A DNA stretch of 64,000 nucleotides from Phaeobacter sp. 22II1-1F12B (GCF_002210165.1 NZ_AQQP01000015.1:52039-116038), one strand, 5' to 3'. Counted from the stretch's first letter, positions 27,078 through 36,901 are shown. The notes: generated from the sequence alone by a model not told the origin. Translations and numbers: made by a program.

Positions 27078-28850
27078 TTATTCGGCCGCTTCCAGATCGT
27101 CATTCAAGATCGGAAGCTGCATCTCGAAGACCGCGCCGCCATTGCGACCGTTGCGGGCCGTGAGCCTGCCGCCGAGGTCGTTCACGATCCCCGAGGAAAT
27201 GGCAAGCCCCAGCCCGACACCGTCGCCGGGCTGCTTGGTCGTGTAGAAGGGTTCGAACAGTGAATCCAGATCCTTGATCCCATAGCCATTGTCGCGCACC
27301 GTAAGCGTCGCGGTTTCCCCCGCGGCAAGAATGATCTCGACCTCGGGGTCGTCGACGGACTTGGTGGCATCAAGCGCGTTGCGCAAGAGGTTGACCATCA
27401 CCTGTTCGATCCGCATCCGGTCGCCCATCACCCTAACCGGTTGATCTGGAAGGACTCGGGTGATCTGAACCTGCCTGTGTTTGAGCTGCGGCTCCATCAT
27501 AGAAAGCGAAGACGCCAGCGCATCGCCCATGTTTACAGGGGCGAGATTCTCGCCGCCTTTGCGGGCGTAGGACTTGAGCTGGCGGGTGATCGCGCCCATC
27601 CGTTCGATCAGGTCGTCGATACGGCCAAAGGAAGAAAGCGCCTCTTCGGGGCGGTTGCGTTTCAGCAGCAGACGCGCCCCGGCAAGGTAGGTTTTCATCG
27701 CCGCAAGTGGCTGGTTAAGCTCGTGACTTACGGCCGCCGACATCTCGCCCAGGGCTGCCAGTTTGGAGCTTTGGGCAAGGGTCTGCTCGGTCACGGCGAG
27801 GGTCTCCTGCACCCTTTCACGCTCGGCAATTTCCCGCTGCAGGCGCATGTTCAATGCGCGAAGCTCTGCCGACTCACGCTGGAAAAGCGCCATGCGCAGC
27901 GCCGTTTTCCGGCTGAGCGCATAGAAGGCAAGCGCGAGGAGAATCGCGAATCCCATGATCTCGAGCGCGAGCACACCGTTCACCCGCTCGCGGATAGAGC
28001 TGTAGGTTGTGAAAGAGGTCATCCGCCAGCCTCGAAAGGGAATTCTGGATTCCGTGCGCATCACAGCCTCGCCCTGGATATAGGCGTCGGGCGGCAGGGC
28101 GGACCAGTCTGTCGTCGCGCGCAGCGCTCTTTCGATGGCGTTCTGAGGGGTCTGGCGACGCAGCGCGTCCTCCTCGGTCAAGCCCCGCCAGCGCGGTTCT
28201 GTCGAAAGCACGATGGTCCCGGTGCTGTCCATGACCAGCACAGCGTCGGAAATCCCGGCCCAGGCGCGTTCGAATTTCTGCAGATCGACCTCGACCACGA
28301 TGGCGCCCAGCACGTCGGGGCCATTTTCGATGCGGCGGGAATAGGTAAAGCTGTAACCGCCCGCCTCACGCGGGATGACAGAGAACACCGTCGCGTTCGA
28401 GCGCACCGCATCCACGAAATAGGCCTCGGTACGATGGGTGGCGCCCAGACGGTTACGGTCGGTGGCGGCAACGGTGCGCCCGTCCCGGTCGAGCAGCATG
28501 AGCGAGGCCGCGCCGATTTCCTCGACGAAAGAGATAAGCCGCTGGGTCGACTGGCTGAAATCGTTCGAGTTCAGCGCGCCGATCAGGTTCGGGTCACGCG
28601 CCAGCAGCTGCGGCACGATGGCGTTCCGGCGCAGCTCGCTCTGCAGGTTACCGCTGTAAAGCGCGAGACGCAGTTCGGCCCGGTTTCGCGTGCTTTCGGT
28701 AAACCGGTCGGTGAGCAGATGGTTGGTGATCCAGACCGTGGTGGCGGCCACGATGAGCAGAACGAACAGGGCAACGCGCACCCGCCAGCTAATCGTGTCG
28801 GTGCGCGGAAAGATCAGGTTGCCAGAAAGAGAATTCTGCGGGTTCGCCAT
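27078..28850 (-). CDS. dctB: DctB-type sensor histidine kinase
   Basis: A 590-residue membrane kinase with a first membrane helix at about residues 25-45. A large periplasmic double-PDC/Cache sensor follows (about 46-300, containing a GGYSFTYSRRI segment). After the second helix comes a coiled coil (LRALNMRLQREIAERERVQ). The catalytic core has the phospho-His in AAVSHELNQPLAAMKTYLAGA and the ATPase boxes NLLRNALDA, DNGYGI and GVGLGLAISSGIV. DctB homologues sense succinate, fumarate or malate. It is 36 bases after purQ and 75-87 bases before dctD, so it may share a transcript with purine genes. Confidence 0.88.
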   Translation of the reverse strand: MANPQNSLSGNLIFPRTDTISWRVRVALFVLLIVAATTVWITNHLLTDRFTESTRNRAELRLALYSGNLQSELRRNAIVPQLLARDPNLIGALNSNDFSQSTQRLISFVEEIGAASLMLLDRDGRTVAATDRNRLGATHRTEAYFVDAVRSNATVFSVIPREAGGYSFTYSRRIENGPDVLGAIVVEVDLQKFERAWAGISDAVLVMDSTGTIVLSTEPRWRGLTEEDALRRQTPQNAIERALRATTDWSALPPDAYIQGEAVMRTESRIPFRGWRMTSFTTYSSIRERVNGVLALEIMGFAILLALAFYALSRKTALRMALFQRESAELRALNMRLQREIAERERVQETLAVTEQTLAQSSKLAALGEMSAAVSHELNQPLAAMKTYLAGARLLLKRNRPEEALSSFGRIDDLIERMGAITRQLKSYARKGGENLAPVNMGDALASSLSMMEPQLKHRQVQITRVLPDQPVRVMGDRMRIEQVMVNLLRNALDATKSVDDPEVEIILAAGETATLTVRDNGYGIKDLDSLFEPFYTTKQPGDGVGLGLAISSGIVNDLGGRLTARNGRNGGAVFEMQLPILNDDLEAAE

Positions 28851-28886
28851 GATGACAGGCTACGCCCCCTTGGGGCGCTGCTCAAG

Positions 28887-29555
28887 TCAAGCCGGAGCCA
28901 AAGCGCCGGTAAGTGCGCGGAACAATGCCGCACCGTCGGTGCCGCCATGGCCGAAATCGGCCGCCCGTTCCGGGTGCGGCATCATGCCCAGCACACGCCG
29001 GTTTTCCGAAAGGATTCCAGCGATATCGCTGATCGAGCCGTTCGGATTGTCGGTATAGGTAAAGGCCACGCGATCTTCGCCCTTGAGCCGCGCGATGGTC
29101 TCATCGTCGGCAAAGTAATTCCCGTCGTGATGCGCGATCGGAATATTGACGGTATCGCCCGCGTTATAGCCCTCGGTGAAAGCGCTGGAGGAGGTTTCGA
29201 CCTTGAGACCGACGGTCTTGCAGATGTACTTGAGCCCCGCATTACGCAGCAGAGCGCCGGGCAAAACGCCGGTTTCCGTCAGAACCTGGAACCCATTGCA
29301 GATCCCCATCGCGTAACCGCCCCGATCCGCATGGGCGACAACCGCCTGACAGATGGGCGAGCGCGCCGCGATGGCCCCGCAGCGCAGGTAGTCACCAAAA
29401 GAGAACCCGCCGGGAATACCAACAATATCAACGCCCTGCGGCAAGGCGCTGTCCTTGTGCCAGACCATGGTCACATCCGCGCCGGCGGCCTCGAAGGCAA
29501 CGGCGAGATCTCGGTCGCAATTGCTTCCGGGGAAAACGATGACGGCAGCTTTCAT
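28887..29555 (-). CDS. purQ: Phosphoribosylformylglycinamidine synthase subunit PurQ
   Basis: The glutaminase subunit that feeds ammonia to PurL. The 222-residue product begins [18 protein letters not shown] and has the catalytic Cys in GICNGFQVL (about residue 87) and the His/Glu pair in MMPHPERA near the C-terminus. [10 protein letters not shown] is the family's oxyanion region. It follows purS by 76 bases in a purC-purS-purQ run; purL, its partner, is 3.4 kb away on the other strand. dctB follows closely. Confidence 0.97.
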   Translation of the reverse strand: MKAAVIVFPGSNCDRDLAVAFEAAGADVTMVWHKDSALPQGVDIVGIPGGFSFGDYLRCGAIAARSPICQAVVAHADRGGYAMGICNGFQVLTETGVLPGALLRNAGLKYICKTVGLKVETSSSAFTEGYNAGDTVNIPIAHHDGNYFADDETIARLKGEDRVAFTYTDNPNGSISDIAGILSENRRVLGMMPHPERAADFGHGGTDGAALFRALTGALAPA

Positions 29556-29631
29556 GGGGTCTCTCCGCAGCGGCAGATGTTAAAGTTCTGCATTAACGTC
29601 GCCCGCCAAACTTCTGCTGGCGGGCAGAATA

Positions 29632-29862
29632 TCAGATCATTTCGATCTGGTAGCTTTCGATAACCGTATTCGCGAGCAGCTTTTCGCACATCTCGCCGAC
29701 CTGTGCCTCGGTTGCGCCGTCGTCGAGATCGAGCTCGATCACCTTGCCCTGACGCACGCCCTGCACGCCGTCGAATCCCATGGAGCCGAGCGCATGGCGC
29801 ACCGCCTCGCCCTGAGGATCAAGGACTCCGTTTTTCAGCATCACATGTATACGGGCTTTCAT
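29632..29862 (-). CDS. purS: Phosphoribosylformylglycinamidine synthase subunit PurS
   Basis: A 76-residue structural subunit that bridges PurQ and PurL in organisms with the three-part FGAM synthase. It starts MKARIHVMLKNGVLDPQG after GAAGGACG and contains the conserved GFDGVQGVRQGKVIEL segment. The longer upstream frame runs into purC in another phase and is rejected. It ends at the QIEMI C-terminus typical of the family. Confidence 0.96.
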   Translation of the reverse strand: MKARIHVMLKNGVLDPQGEAVRHALGSMGFDGVQGVRQGKVIELDLDDGATEAQVGEMCEKLLANTVIESYQIEMI

Positions 29863-29882
29863 CCTGTCGTCCTTCTTTCGGC

Positions 29883-30644
29883 TTAGTTGATCAGGGTCGG
29901 CTTGGTCATCTGCGTCGCGTTCTGGGGCATGACACCCAGACGGCGCGCGACTTCGGAATAGGCGTCCGTAAGATTGCCCAGGTCGCGGCGGAACACGTCC
30001 TTGTCGAGTTTCTGGCCGGTCTCGATATCCCACAGACGGCAGCTGTCGGGGCTGATTTCATCCGCGACGACAAGACGCTGAAAGTCACCGTCGAACACGC
30101 GGCCGATTTCGATCTTGAAGTCGACGAGGCGGATGCCGACGCCCAGCATCAGGCCGGACATGAAATCATTGACCCGCAGCGACAGCGACAGGATATCGTC
30201 CATGTCCTGCTGGCTGGCCCAGCCAAAGGCGGCGATATGTTCTTCGGTCACAAGCGGGTCGCCCAGCTTGTCGTCCTTGTAGCAATATTCGACGATGGGG
30301 CGCGGAAGCTGCGTGCCCTCTTCGATGCCAAGCCGCTTGGACAGGGAGCCGGCGGCATAATTGCGCACGATGATTTCCAGCGGAATAATCTCGCAACTGC
30401 GGACCAGCTGTTCGCGCATGTTGAGGCGGCGGATAAAGTGAGTCGGCACGCCGATCGTGTTCAACCCGGTCATGAAAAATTCGCTGAGCCGGTTGTTCAA
30501 CACGCCCTTGCCGTCGATCACGTCCTTTTTCTGGGCGTTGAACGCGGTGGCGTCATCCTTGAAATACTGGACGATCGTATTGGGCTCGGGGCCTTCATAC
30601 AGAATCTTGGCCTTGCCTTCGTAGATCTTTTTGCGACGCGCCAT
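29883..30644 (-). CDS. purC: SAICAR synthetase
   Basis: It joins aspartate to CAIR, step eight of purine synthesis. The 253-residue product begins [18 protein letters not shown], shows [12 protein letters not shown], the [13 protein letters not shown] block and the SPDSCRLWD motif that binds CAIR and ATP, and has full family length. A clear AAAGG ribosome site precedes the ATG. It heads the purC-purS-purQ-dctB-dctD run and is divergent from the ATPase zeta gene, with 165 bases between. Confidence 0.97.
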   Translation of the reverse strand: MARRKKIYEGKAKILYEGPEPNTIVQYFKDDATAFNAQKKDVIDGKGVLNNRLSEFFMTGLNTIGVPTHFIRRLNMREQLVRSCEIIPLEIIVRNYAAGSLSKRLGIEEGTQLPRPIVEYCYKDDKLGDPLVTEEHIAAFGWASQQDMDDILSLSLRVNDFMSGLMLGVGIRLVDFKIEIGRVFDGDFQRLVVADEISPDSCRLWDIETGQKLDKDVFRRDLGNLTDAYSEVARRLGVMPQNATQMTKPTLIN

Positions 30645-30809
30645 AAACTACCTTTCGGAATCGCCACCAAGGATGAGTCCCTAACAGCGTTTAACGCCGC
30701 TATAGTGCAAGGGCAGCATTCTCGCAAGCAGCGCGCGCGTGCTCTTGCGTCGCGGGGGCTGTGATTGCATATCAGGGATGAACAACGGTTAACAGAGAGG
30801 CTTGGGGCC

Positions 30810-31127
30810 ATGACCACTTTCAACGATCGCGAAGCGGCATTCGAAAACAAGTATGCGCATGACGAGGAAATGCTCTTCAAAGCCGTCGCGCGCCGCAACA
30901 AGCTGCTGGGCCTGTGGGCGGCCGAGCTGATGGGTAAATCCGGCGAGGAAGCGACGGAATATGCCAAGTCCGTCGTGCTGGCCGATTTCGAGGAAGCCGG
31001 GCACGAGGACGTTGTGCGCAAGGTGTCCGCCGATCTGGGCGACAAGGCCGACGATGCCACGATCCGCGCCAAGATGGACGAGCTGATCGTGGTCGCCAAA
31101 GGCCAGATCATGACCGAGCTGGACTAA
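30810..31127 (+). CDS. ATP synthase F1 zeta inhibitor subunit (DUF1476)
   Basis: A 105-residue all-helical protein (MTTFNDREAAFENKYAHDEE) of the DUF1476 family, whose Paracoccus denitrificans member is the zeta subunit. That protein inserts its N-terminus into F1 and blocks ATP hydrolysis by the ATP synthase. The conserved N-terminal DREAAFENKYAHDEEMLFK and the four-helix body are present. The start at 30810 follows an AGAGAGG-type site, and the ATG at 30777 is rejected. It stands alone, with no ATP synthase genes nearby, as is usual for zeta. Confidence 0.9.
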   Translation: MTTFNDREAAFENKYAHDEEMLFKAVARRNKLLGLWAAELMGKSGEEATEYAKSVVLADFEEAGHEDVVRKVSADLGDKADDATIRAKMDELIVVAKGQIMTELD

Positions 31128-31134
31128 ACCGGTC

Positions 31135-31157
31135 TGCCCCGTCCGCGCGGCGGGGCA
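31135..31157 (+). terminator. Hairpin after the ATPase zeta gene
   Basis: TGCCCCG (31135-31141) and CGGGGCA (31151-31157) form a 7-bp stem with a GC-rich loop, 7 bases after the stop. The T run that follows is poor, so termination may be weak. Confidence 0.5.
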
Positions 31158-31244
31158 TCCATCTACAATTAAGGGCGAATTGAACGCTTCACCCTTTGGT
31201 AATGCCGGCCTGCGAGAGCTGTGCCGGATTACCGAAGGAAGGCC

Positions 31245-33110
31245 ATGCCCGCGTTTCTTTCCCTTGCCATACGGACGGTTTCCAGACTTGTCCGGGTTAT
31301 TGTACCGATTGCCATCGCCGGGGCGTGCCTGTGGCTGGTATCGCTGCGGCTGGAGGGGTTCAGCTTTGCACTCTTCCTGAGCGAAGCGAAGACCGTGCCG
31401 CTGATCTGCTGGGCCGGGGCGCTGGCGGCCACCTATCTCAGCTTCTGGGCGCTTGGGCGCTATGACGCGCTGGCGCATCGCCATTTCGAAACCAATGTGC
31501 CGGTGCCGCGCGCACGTTTTGCCGGATCATCCGCCGTCGCCATTTCTCAGACGCTGGGGTTCGGGCTGTTCACGGGCACGCTGGTGCGCTGGCGGCTGAT
31601 CCCGGGGCTGAGCCTTGGCGCGGCGCTTAGGATCACCAGTTTCGCTGCGGTGACCTTTCTGTTCGGTCTAGCGGCGGAGTTGAGCCTCACGGCCCTGATC
31701 CTGCCCGGCAGCGGAATCAGTGCCTGGGTCGGTGCGCTTGGGCTTTGCGCCGTGACCGCCGGGTTGGCGGTGGTGTTTCTGCACCCAACGCTGGACTTGG
31801 CGCGTTGGCATATTCGCCTGCCCAGCCTGCCCGCGCTCTCGGCCATCGGGTTCTGGACCGTGCTCGACACGGTGGCGGCCGCGCTTGCGCTGTTCATACT
31901 GATGCCCGCGAACAGCGATATCACATTCATCCAGCTTTTCCCCGCCTATCTTGCCGCGCTTGGCGTAGCGCTGATTTCCGGTACGCCGGGGGGTGTCGGG
32001 CCGTTCGAACTTATGCTGCTGACCTTGCTGCCCACGGGTGACCCGGCGCAGGTGCTTTCGGGTATCATCGCGTTCCGGCTGGTCTATTTCGCGATCCCAG
32101 CCCTTATTGCCGGGTCCGCCTTGCTCCGACGGCCCCACAAAACCTTTCGCAGGCGTCGGTCCGATCTGCGCCCGCCTGCCGCCCTGCCCCATGAACGCAG
32201 CAGGTCGGAAACCGCCGTGCTGCGCCAGAGCGACGGCAAGATCCTGTTTGACCGGGGCGATTCAATCGCGCTGATTGAAACCGCGCAGGTTTCCGTCGGG
32301 CTATTCGACCCGCTCACCGGGCGTTTTGACCGGTCGCTCCAGATGCTGACGGACCGCGCCCGCGCCACCAACCGTGTCGCCTGTCTTTACAAATGCGGGC
32401 CGCGCAGCGCGGTCAGGGCGCGCCATTTCGGCTGGCAGGTCCAGCGCATCGCTCGCGAGGCCATCCTGTCACCGGCGCGGTTTGATCTAAACGGCAGCAC
32501 CTGTCGGCAATTGCGGCGCAAGCTGCGCCATGCAGAAAAGGCAGGCATCGACGGGGTCGAGGTGGCACATGGCCTGCCCTTTGACCTCATGGAACGGCTC
32601 GATCTGGAATGGCAGCAAAGTCACGGGCGTCCGCAGGGGCTGACCATGGGGCGGTACGATCCGGGATATGTCTCGACCCAGCGGGTGTTTCTGGCCTGGC
32701 AGGGCGAAAACCTCATCGGTTTCATTACCTTTCATGCCAGTGACCGGGAATGGTGTCTGGATCTCATGCGCGTCCCGCCCGAAGCGCCAGACGGCACCGC
32801 GCATCTGCTTGTCTGCAAGGCGATCGAAGCCGCAAGGGCGAATGGCATCCCACGGCTGTCGCTGGCCGCCCTGCCCGATCACGCGCTCTGCCGCTGGCTT
32901 AAACCCGGGTTGCGCCAGTTCAAGACCGCCTTTGCGCCCTACTGGCAGCCGCTTTACCTTGCCGCGCCCGATGCCGGGTCGCTGGCGCTGGCCGCAGCCG
33001 ACATCGCCCGGGCGGTGCATGCACCGGGCGAAGTGCCGATGCTCTCGGCAGGTGCCCGAGCCGAAGTGGCCGTTGAACAGAATGAATTTGCCTTGCCCCG
33101 CGCCTTGTGA
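31245..33110 (+). CDS. MprF-like phosphatidylglycerol lysyltransferase-domain membrane protein
   Basis: A 621-residue protein with an N-terminal membrane domain of about 7-8 helices (residues 8-310) related to the UPF0104 flippase region, including GTPGGVGPFE. A C-terminal GNAT-like LPG synthase domain (DUF2156, about 330-600) follows, with RQLRRKLRHAEKAG and KAIEAARANGIPRLSLAALPD. Full MprF has about 14 helices, so this is a shortened version. It may modify membrane lipids with an aminoacyl group, lowering surface charge; the donor tRNA and lipid are not evident. The ATG at 31245 follows GAAGGAAGG. The homocysteine methyltransferase gene follows 61 bases later. Confidence 0.75.
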   Translation: MPAFLSLAIRTVSRLVRVIVPIAIAGACLWLVSLRLEGFSFALFLSEAKTVPLICWAGALAATYLSFWALGRYDALAHRHFETNVPVPRARFAGSSAVAISQTLGFGLFTGTLVRWRLIPGLSLGAALRITSFAAVTFLFGLAAELSLTALILPGSGISAWVGALGLCAVTAGLAVVFLHPTLDLARWHIRLPSLPALSAIGFWTVLDTVAAALALFILMPANSDITFIQLFPAYLAALGVALISGTPGGVGPFELMLLTLLPTGDPAQVLSGIIAFRLVYFAIPALIAGSALLRRPHKTFRRRRSDLRPPAALPHERSRSETAVLRQSDGKILFDRGDSIALIETAQVSVGLFDPLTGRFDRSLQMLTDRARATNRVACLYKCGPRSAVRARHFGWQVQRIAREAILSPARFDLNGSTCRQLRRKLRHAEKAGIDGVEVAHGLPFDLMERLDLEWQQSHGRPQGLTMGRYDPGYVSTQRVFLAWQGENLIGFITFHASDREWCLDLMRVPPEAPDGTAHLLVCKAIEAARANGIPRLSLAALPDHALCRWLKPGLRQFKTAFAPYWQPLYLAAPDAGSLALAAADIARAVHAPGEVPMLSAGARAEVAVEQNEFALPRAL

Positions 33111-33171
33111 GAAGGAAAAAGCCAAGCACCGGAAAACTTCCGGGACACCACGATTGCGGGAAATACAACCG

Positions 33172-34191
33172 ATGACAGACGCTCTCTCACAGATGATGGA
33201 AACCCATGACGTGCTCTTGGCCGACGGGGCGACCGGCACCAACCTGTTCAACATGGGGCTGCAGTCGGGTGACGCGCCCGAGCTTTGGAACACGGATGAG
33301 CCTGCCAAGATCATGGCGCTCTACCAGGGGTCTGTCGATGCGGGCAGCGATCTTTTCCTGACCAACACCTTTGGCGGCACGGCCGCGCGTCTTAAACTGC
33401 ATGACGCGCAGAACCGGGTGCGTGAACTTTCACGCGTCGGCGCGGAACTGGGTCGCGAGGTTGCCGACAAGGCGGGCCGCAAGATCGTGGTCGCCGGATC
33501 GGTCGGCCCCACGGGTGAGATCATGGAACCGGTCGGCCCGCTGTCCCATGCGCTCGCGGTCGAGATGTTCCATGAACAGGCGGACGGACTGAAAGAAGGC
33601 GGCGTCGATGTGCTCTGGCTCGAGACGATCTCGGCCCCCGAGGAATACCGCGCCGCCGCCGAGGCATTCGCGCTGGTTGGCCTGCCGTGGTGCGGCACAA
33701 TGAGCTTTGACACGGCTGGCCGGACGATGATGGGCATGACCTCGGAAGCGATGGCAAAGATGGTGGAAGAGATCGACCCGGCCCCGCTTGCCTATGGCGC
33801 CAACTGCGGCACCGGCGCGTCGGACCTGCTGCGCACCGTGCAGGGCTTTGCCGCACAGAACACAGGCCGTCCGATCATTGCCAAGGGCAACGCGGGCATT
33901 CCGAAATATGTCGATGGCCATATCCACTACGATGGCACGCCCGAGCTGATGGGTGAATACGCGGTGATGGCGCGCGATTGCGGGGCCAAGATCATCGGCG
34001 GCTGCTGCGGCACCATGCCCGATCACCTGCGCCAGATGCGTGCCGCGCTGGATGAGCGTCCGCGCGGCGAGATGCCGACGCTTGAGCAGATCGCGGCGGC
34101 GCTGGGCGATTTCTCCTCGGCTTCGGACGGAACTGGCGACGATGCCGCCCCCGAGCGCAAGGCACGCGGCAACCGTCGTCGGCGCAGCTGA
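33172..34191 (+). CDS. Homocysteine S-methyltransferase domain protein (betaine--homocysteine or split methionine synthase subunit)
   Basis: A 339-residue TIM-barrel methyltransferase starting MTDALSQMMETHDVLLADG. The zinc-binding cysteines that activate homocysteine are present in GANCGTG (about residue 208) and GGCCGTMPD (about 280). It matches the homocysteine-binding module of MetH without B12 or folate domains. Roseobacter proteins of this type are annotated as betaine--homocysteine methyltransferase. In Phaeobacter a protein of this kind was reported as one part of a split B12-dependent methionine synthase that also needs a RamA-like activator; such an activator is at 60175 here. The C-terminus is a low-complexity acidic then Arg-rich tail. 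Confidence 0.85.
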   Translation: MTDALSQMMETHDVLLADGATGTNLFNMGLQSGDAPELWNTDEPAKIMALYQGSVDAGSDLFLTNTFGGTAARLKLHDAQNRVRELSRVGAELGREVADKAGRKIVVAGSVGPTGEIMEPVGPLSHALAVEMFHEQADGLKEGGVDVLWLETISAPEEYRAAAEAFALVGLPWCGTMSFDTAGRTMMGMTSEAMAKMVEEIDPAPLAYGANCGTGASDLLRTVQGFAAQNTGRPIIAKGNAGIPKYVDGHIHYDGTPELMGEYAVMARDCGAKIIGGCCGTMPDHLRQMRAALDERPRGEMPTLEQIAAALGDFSSASDGTGDDAAPERKARGNRRRRS

Positions 34192-34218
34192 TCAAGTCCC
34201 AGCGCACTGCCGAAAATG

Positions 34219-34250
34219 AAAAAGGCGGCCCCTGAAAGGCCGCCTTTTGC
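34219..34250. terminator. Bidirectional terminator between the homocysteine methyltransferase and VPLPA-CTERM genes
   Basis: AAAAGGCGGCC (34220-34230) and GGCCGCCTTTT (34238-34248) pair perfectly across a 7-base loop, with A and T tracts inside the stem ends. It sits between two convergent stop codons (34191 and 34269), so it probably serves both genes. Confidence 0.9.
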
Positions 34251-34268
34251 TTTGGGAATTTGTGGCGA

Positions 34269-35186
34269 TCAGGCGCGGCGACGCAGACGCAGCGCGCCAA
34301 GACCTGCAAAACCACCCATCAGGAGAACCATCGACGCGGGCAGCGGCACTTCGGATACCGGCGGCACATAGGTTGTCGGCTGAATATGCATCTGGCCGTT
34401 TGCAATGACGCTGTCCGCGTAGAGCGTACCTTCGATGTCATTGTAATAGGTCACTTTGGAACCGCTGGCGAGGATCGTGCCCCACATGGACACGCCGAAA
34501 CGAAGCTCGTCGAAGCCAACGAAGTTCCAGATCACGTCCTTGGAGACATCCTTGCTGCCCCGGAATCCCAGATCCAGATTGAAATTGCCGGAACCGATCA
34601 CGTTGATGACGATATTGTCGGCACCGTTCAGCAACAGGTCGATGTTGCGCCCGTTCAGGTCGCTCTGGCTGATGTTGTAGACCGAGGTACCGCCTGCCGA
34701 CGCTTCGTCAAAGATCGCGACGTTTCCGAATGTCGTCGTATCGACCGTCGAATTCGTCGCAAGCGCGGCGAGGTCCGCCGAGAACGCATCGAGAATGGCC
34801 GCGTAATTGTCGGGCATGACTGCCGGGGTGCTGGAGACACCGCCACCGTTCATGTCCATCTGCGTCGGCGTGCCGTTGAAGCTGGCCGAACCGCCGCCAA
34901 GAACGCGTGCCCTTGTATCGCTGGTTGCGTTGCCGATGATCAGTTCATCGAAATCGGACGCGATGATGCCGTCTACGCCATCATTGTTCACTTCGGCCAT
35001 CTGCCCGCTGAGCGTGCCGCCAATCAGTGCGCGGCCATGAATGTGCAGGCCGCCATTGTTGACGACGTCACCGGTGGTGACGACGTTGAACTGTTGCAGC
35101 AACTCGATCGCACTAAGCTGCGCCGCATTTGCCCCCACGGCAGGCGCGATGGCGAGCACTGCCGAGATTGCCAATTTCCTAAACAT
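34269..35186 (-). CDS. Secreted VPLPA-CTERM protein of the choice-of-anchor A type
   Basis: A 305-residue exported protein. The signal peptide is MFRKLAISAVLAIAPAVGANA with cleavage after ANA. The body resembles choice-of-anchor A (collagen-binding-like) domains, rich in Asn, Gly and Thr (LLQQFNVVTTGDV near the start; GSGNFNLDLGF). The C-terminus, EVPLPASMVLLMGG followed by a basic LRLRRRA, is a VPLPA-CTERM sorting signal handled by an exosortase. The start at 35186 follows AGGA and the signal peptide; the frame from 35285 is too long. No exosortase gene is in the window. It is probably exported to the surface or biofilm matrix. Confidence 0.85.
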   Translation of the reverse strand: MFRKLAISAVLAIAPAVGANAAQLSAIELLQQFNVVTTGDVVNNGGLHIHGRALIGGTLSGQMAEVNNDGVDGIIASDFDELIIGNATSDTRARVLGGGSASFNGTPTQMDMNGGGVSSTPAVMPDNYAAILDAFSADLAALATNSTVDTTTFGNVAIFDEASAGGTSVYNISQSDLNGRNIDLLLNGADNIVINVIGSGNFNLDLGFRGSKDVSKDVIWNFVGFDELRFGVSMWGTILASGSKVTYYNDIEGTLYADSVIANGQMHIQPTTYVPPVSEVPLPASMVLLMGGFAGLGALRLRRRA

Positions 35187-35372
35187 TATTCCTATCCCAC
35201 TAGAATCGAAGCTAAGCGTAACTTCGCTATCGATATAGTTAACACTTGACCTAAAGGTAAACTGAGCCCTTTCGGAATTACGCAACGTAAATCACCGATT
35301 TCGCGTAACAATTTTAAGGTTTTAAACAGGATTGAAGCGTAGCTGGAAACGACGAACCAGATTCAGAGTTTA

Positions 35373-35388
35373 GTATACCGAGGTATAC
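35373..35388. promoter_or_regulatory. Perfect palindrome upstream of icd
   Basis: GTATACC (35373-35379), two bases, GGTATAC (35382-35388) form a perfect 7-2-7 palindrome 75 bases before the icd start codon, in a 277-base AT-rich divergent intergenic region. It has the shape of a dimeric repressor site (for example GntR-like), but no regulator is encoded next to it. The half-site GTATAC could also serve as part of a -10 region. Confidence 0.55.
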
Positions 35389-35463
35389 AATCTTCCCCGC
35401 GAGAGCATTCTGCGCTAGAGAGCAAGACATCCCGACTCACCCTTAACGAAAGGTCCTCCCGTC

Positions 35464-36678
35464 GTGACTAAGATCAAGGTAGACAACCCGGTCGTCGAAC
35501 TGGACGGCGATGAAATGACCCGGATCATCTGGGACTTCATCAAGAAAAAACTGATCCTTCCCTATCTCGATATCGACCTGAAATATTACGATCTGGGCAT
35601 TCAGGCGCGGGACGACACCAACGACCAGATCACCATCGACAGCGCCGAAGCGATCAAGAAATACGGTGTCGGCGTCAAATGCGCGACGATCACCCCGGAC
35701 GAGGCCCGCGTCGAGGAATTCGGGCTTAAGGAAATGTGGCGCTCGCCCAACGGTACGATCCGCAACATCCTTGGCGGCGTGATCTTTCGCCAGCCGATCA
35801 TCTGCTCGAACGTTCCGCGGCTTGTGCCGGGCTGGACCAAGCCGATCGTCGTTGGCCGTCACGCCTTTGGCGACCAGTACCGCGCGACCGATTTCAAATT
35901 TCCCGGCAAGGGCAAGCTGACCATCAAGTTCGTCGGCGAAGACGGCACCGAGATCGAGAAAGAAGTGTTTGACGCGCCCGACGCCGGTGTCGTCATGGCG
36001 ATGTACAACCTCGACAAGTCGATCATCGATTTTGCCCGTGCCTCGATGAACTATGGCCTGTCCAAGGGCTGGCCGGTGTACCTGTCGACCAAGAACACGA
36101 TCCTCAAGCAATATGACGGTCGTTTCCTTGAACTCTTCCAGCACATCTATGAGACCGAGTTCAAAGACAAGTTCGAAGAAGCCGGCATCACCTATGAGCA
36201 CCGCCTGATCGACGACATGGTGGCCTGCGCGATGAAATGGAACGGCGGCTATGTATGGGCCTGCAAGAACTACGATGGTGACGTGCAGTCCGACACCGTG
36301 GCGCAGGGCTTTGGCTCGCTTGGGTTGATGACCTCGGTGCTGATGACGCCCGATGGGCAGACGGTCGAGGCCGAAGCCGCGCATGGCACGGTGACCCGCC
36401 ACTATCGCCAGCACCAGAAGGGTCAGGAGACCTCGACCAACTCGGTCGCGTCGATCTACGCCTGGACCGGTGGTCTGAAGCACCGCGCCAAGCTGGACGA
36501 CAATGCGGCCCTGCTGAACTTTGCGGAAACGCTTGAGAAAGTCGTCGTTCAGACGGTCGAGGCGGGTTTCATGACCAAAGACCTCGCCCTGCTGGTCGGC
36601 CCCGAGCAGAAATGGCTTACCACAATGGGCTTCCTCGAAAAGGTCGACGAGAACCTGAACAAGGCGCTGGCCGGTTAA
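35464..36678 (+). CDS. icd: Isocitrate dehydrogenase (NADP+)
   Basis: It oxidises isocitrate to 2-oxoglutarate in the TCA cycle. The 404-residue product starts from GTG at 35464 as [20 protein letters not shown], the usual N-terminus of the eukaryote-like (subfamily II) homodimeric NADP enzyme found in Rhodobacterales. Substrate and metal residues are in [12 protein letters not shown], the [10 protein letters not shown] block and [14 protein letters not shown] contacts are in the [10 protein letters not shown] region. A GAAAGG site lies about 11 bases upstream. A palindromic operator-like site precedes it. It ends just before the AT-rich islet. Confidence 0.96.
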   Translation: MTKIKVDNPVVELDGDEMTRIIWDFIKKKLILPYLDIDLKYYDLGIQARDDTNDQITIDSAEAIKKYGVGVKCATITPDEARVEEFGLKEMWRSPNGTIRNILGGVIFRQPIICSNVPRLVPGWTKPIVVGRHAFGDQYRATDFKFPGKGKLTIKFVGEDGTEIEKEVFDAPDAGVVMAMYNLDKSIIDFARASMNYGLSKGWPVYLSTKNTILKQYDGRFLELFQHIYETEFKDKFEEAGITYEHRLIDDMVACAMKWNGGYVWACKNYDGDVQSDTVAQGFGSLGLMTSVLMTPDGQTVEAEAAHGTVTRHYRQHQKGQETSTNSVASIYAWTGGLKHRAKLDDNAALLNFAETLEKVVVQTVEAGFMTKDLALLVGPEQKWLTTMGFLEKVDENLNKALAG

Positions 36679-36901
36679 GAGCCCCCCGGCAGGAAACGGG
36701 CGCCATCCGGCGCATGCTGCAAACCGTGCAGCGTGGGCCGGGCGGCCTGTGATCTGTTATTATCAGTCGGCATCCGAGGCTGTCTTCGGATGTTGACTAG
36801 AATTAGAATATGGCGTCCGGACGAAGCACTTATTCGCTCCGAATGCGCCAATTGCTGCTTTTGAAGTTGAGATAATACAGACTATTTCATTCCATAGGTG
36901 A

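Noticed and set aside
29578..29600. CtrA-like TTAA...TTAAC between purQ and purS
   Set aside because: The spacing is 9 bases, not 7, and it lies inside a purine operon.
27441..29663. 740-codon plus-strand frame across dctB and purQ
   Set aside because: It spans two well-supported minus-strand genes and the gap between them, which a real gene would not.
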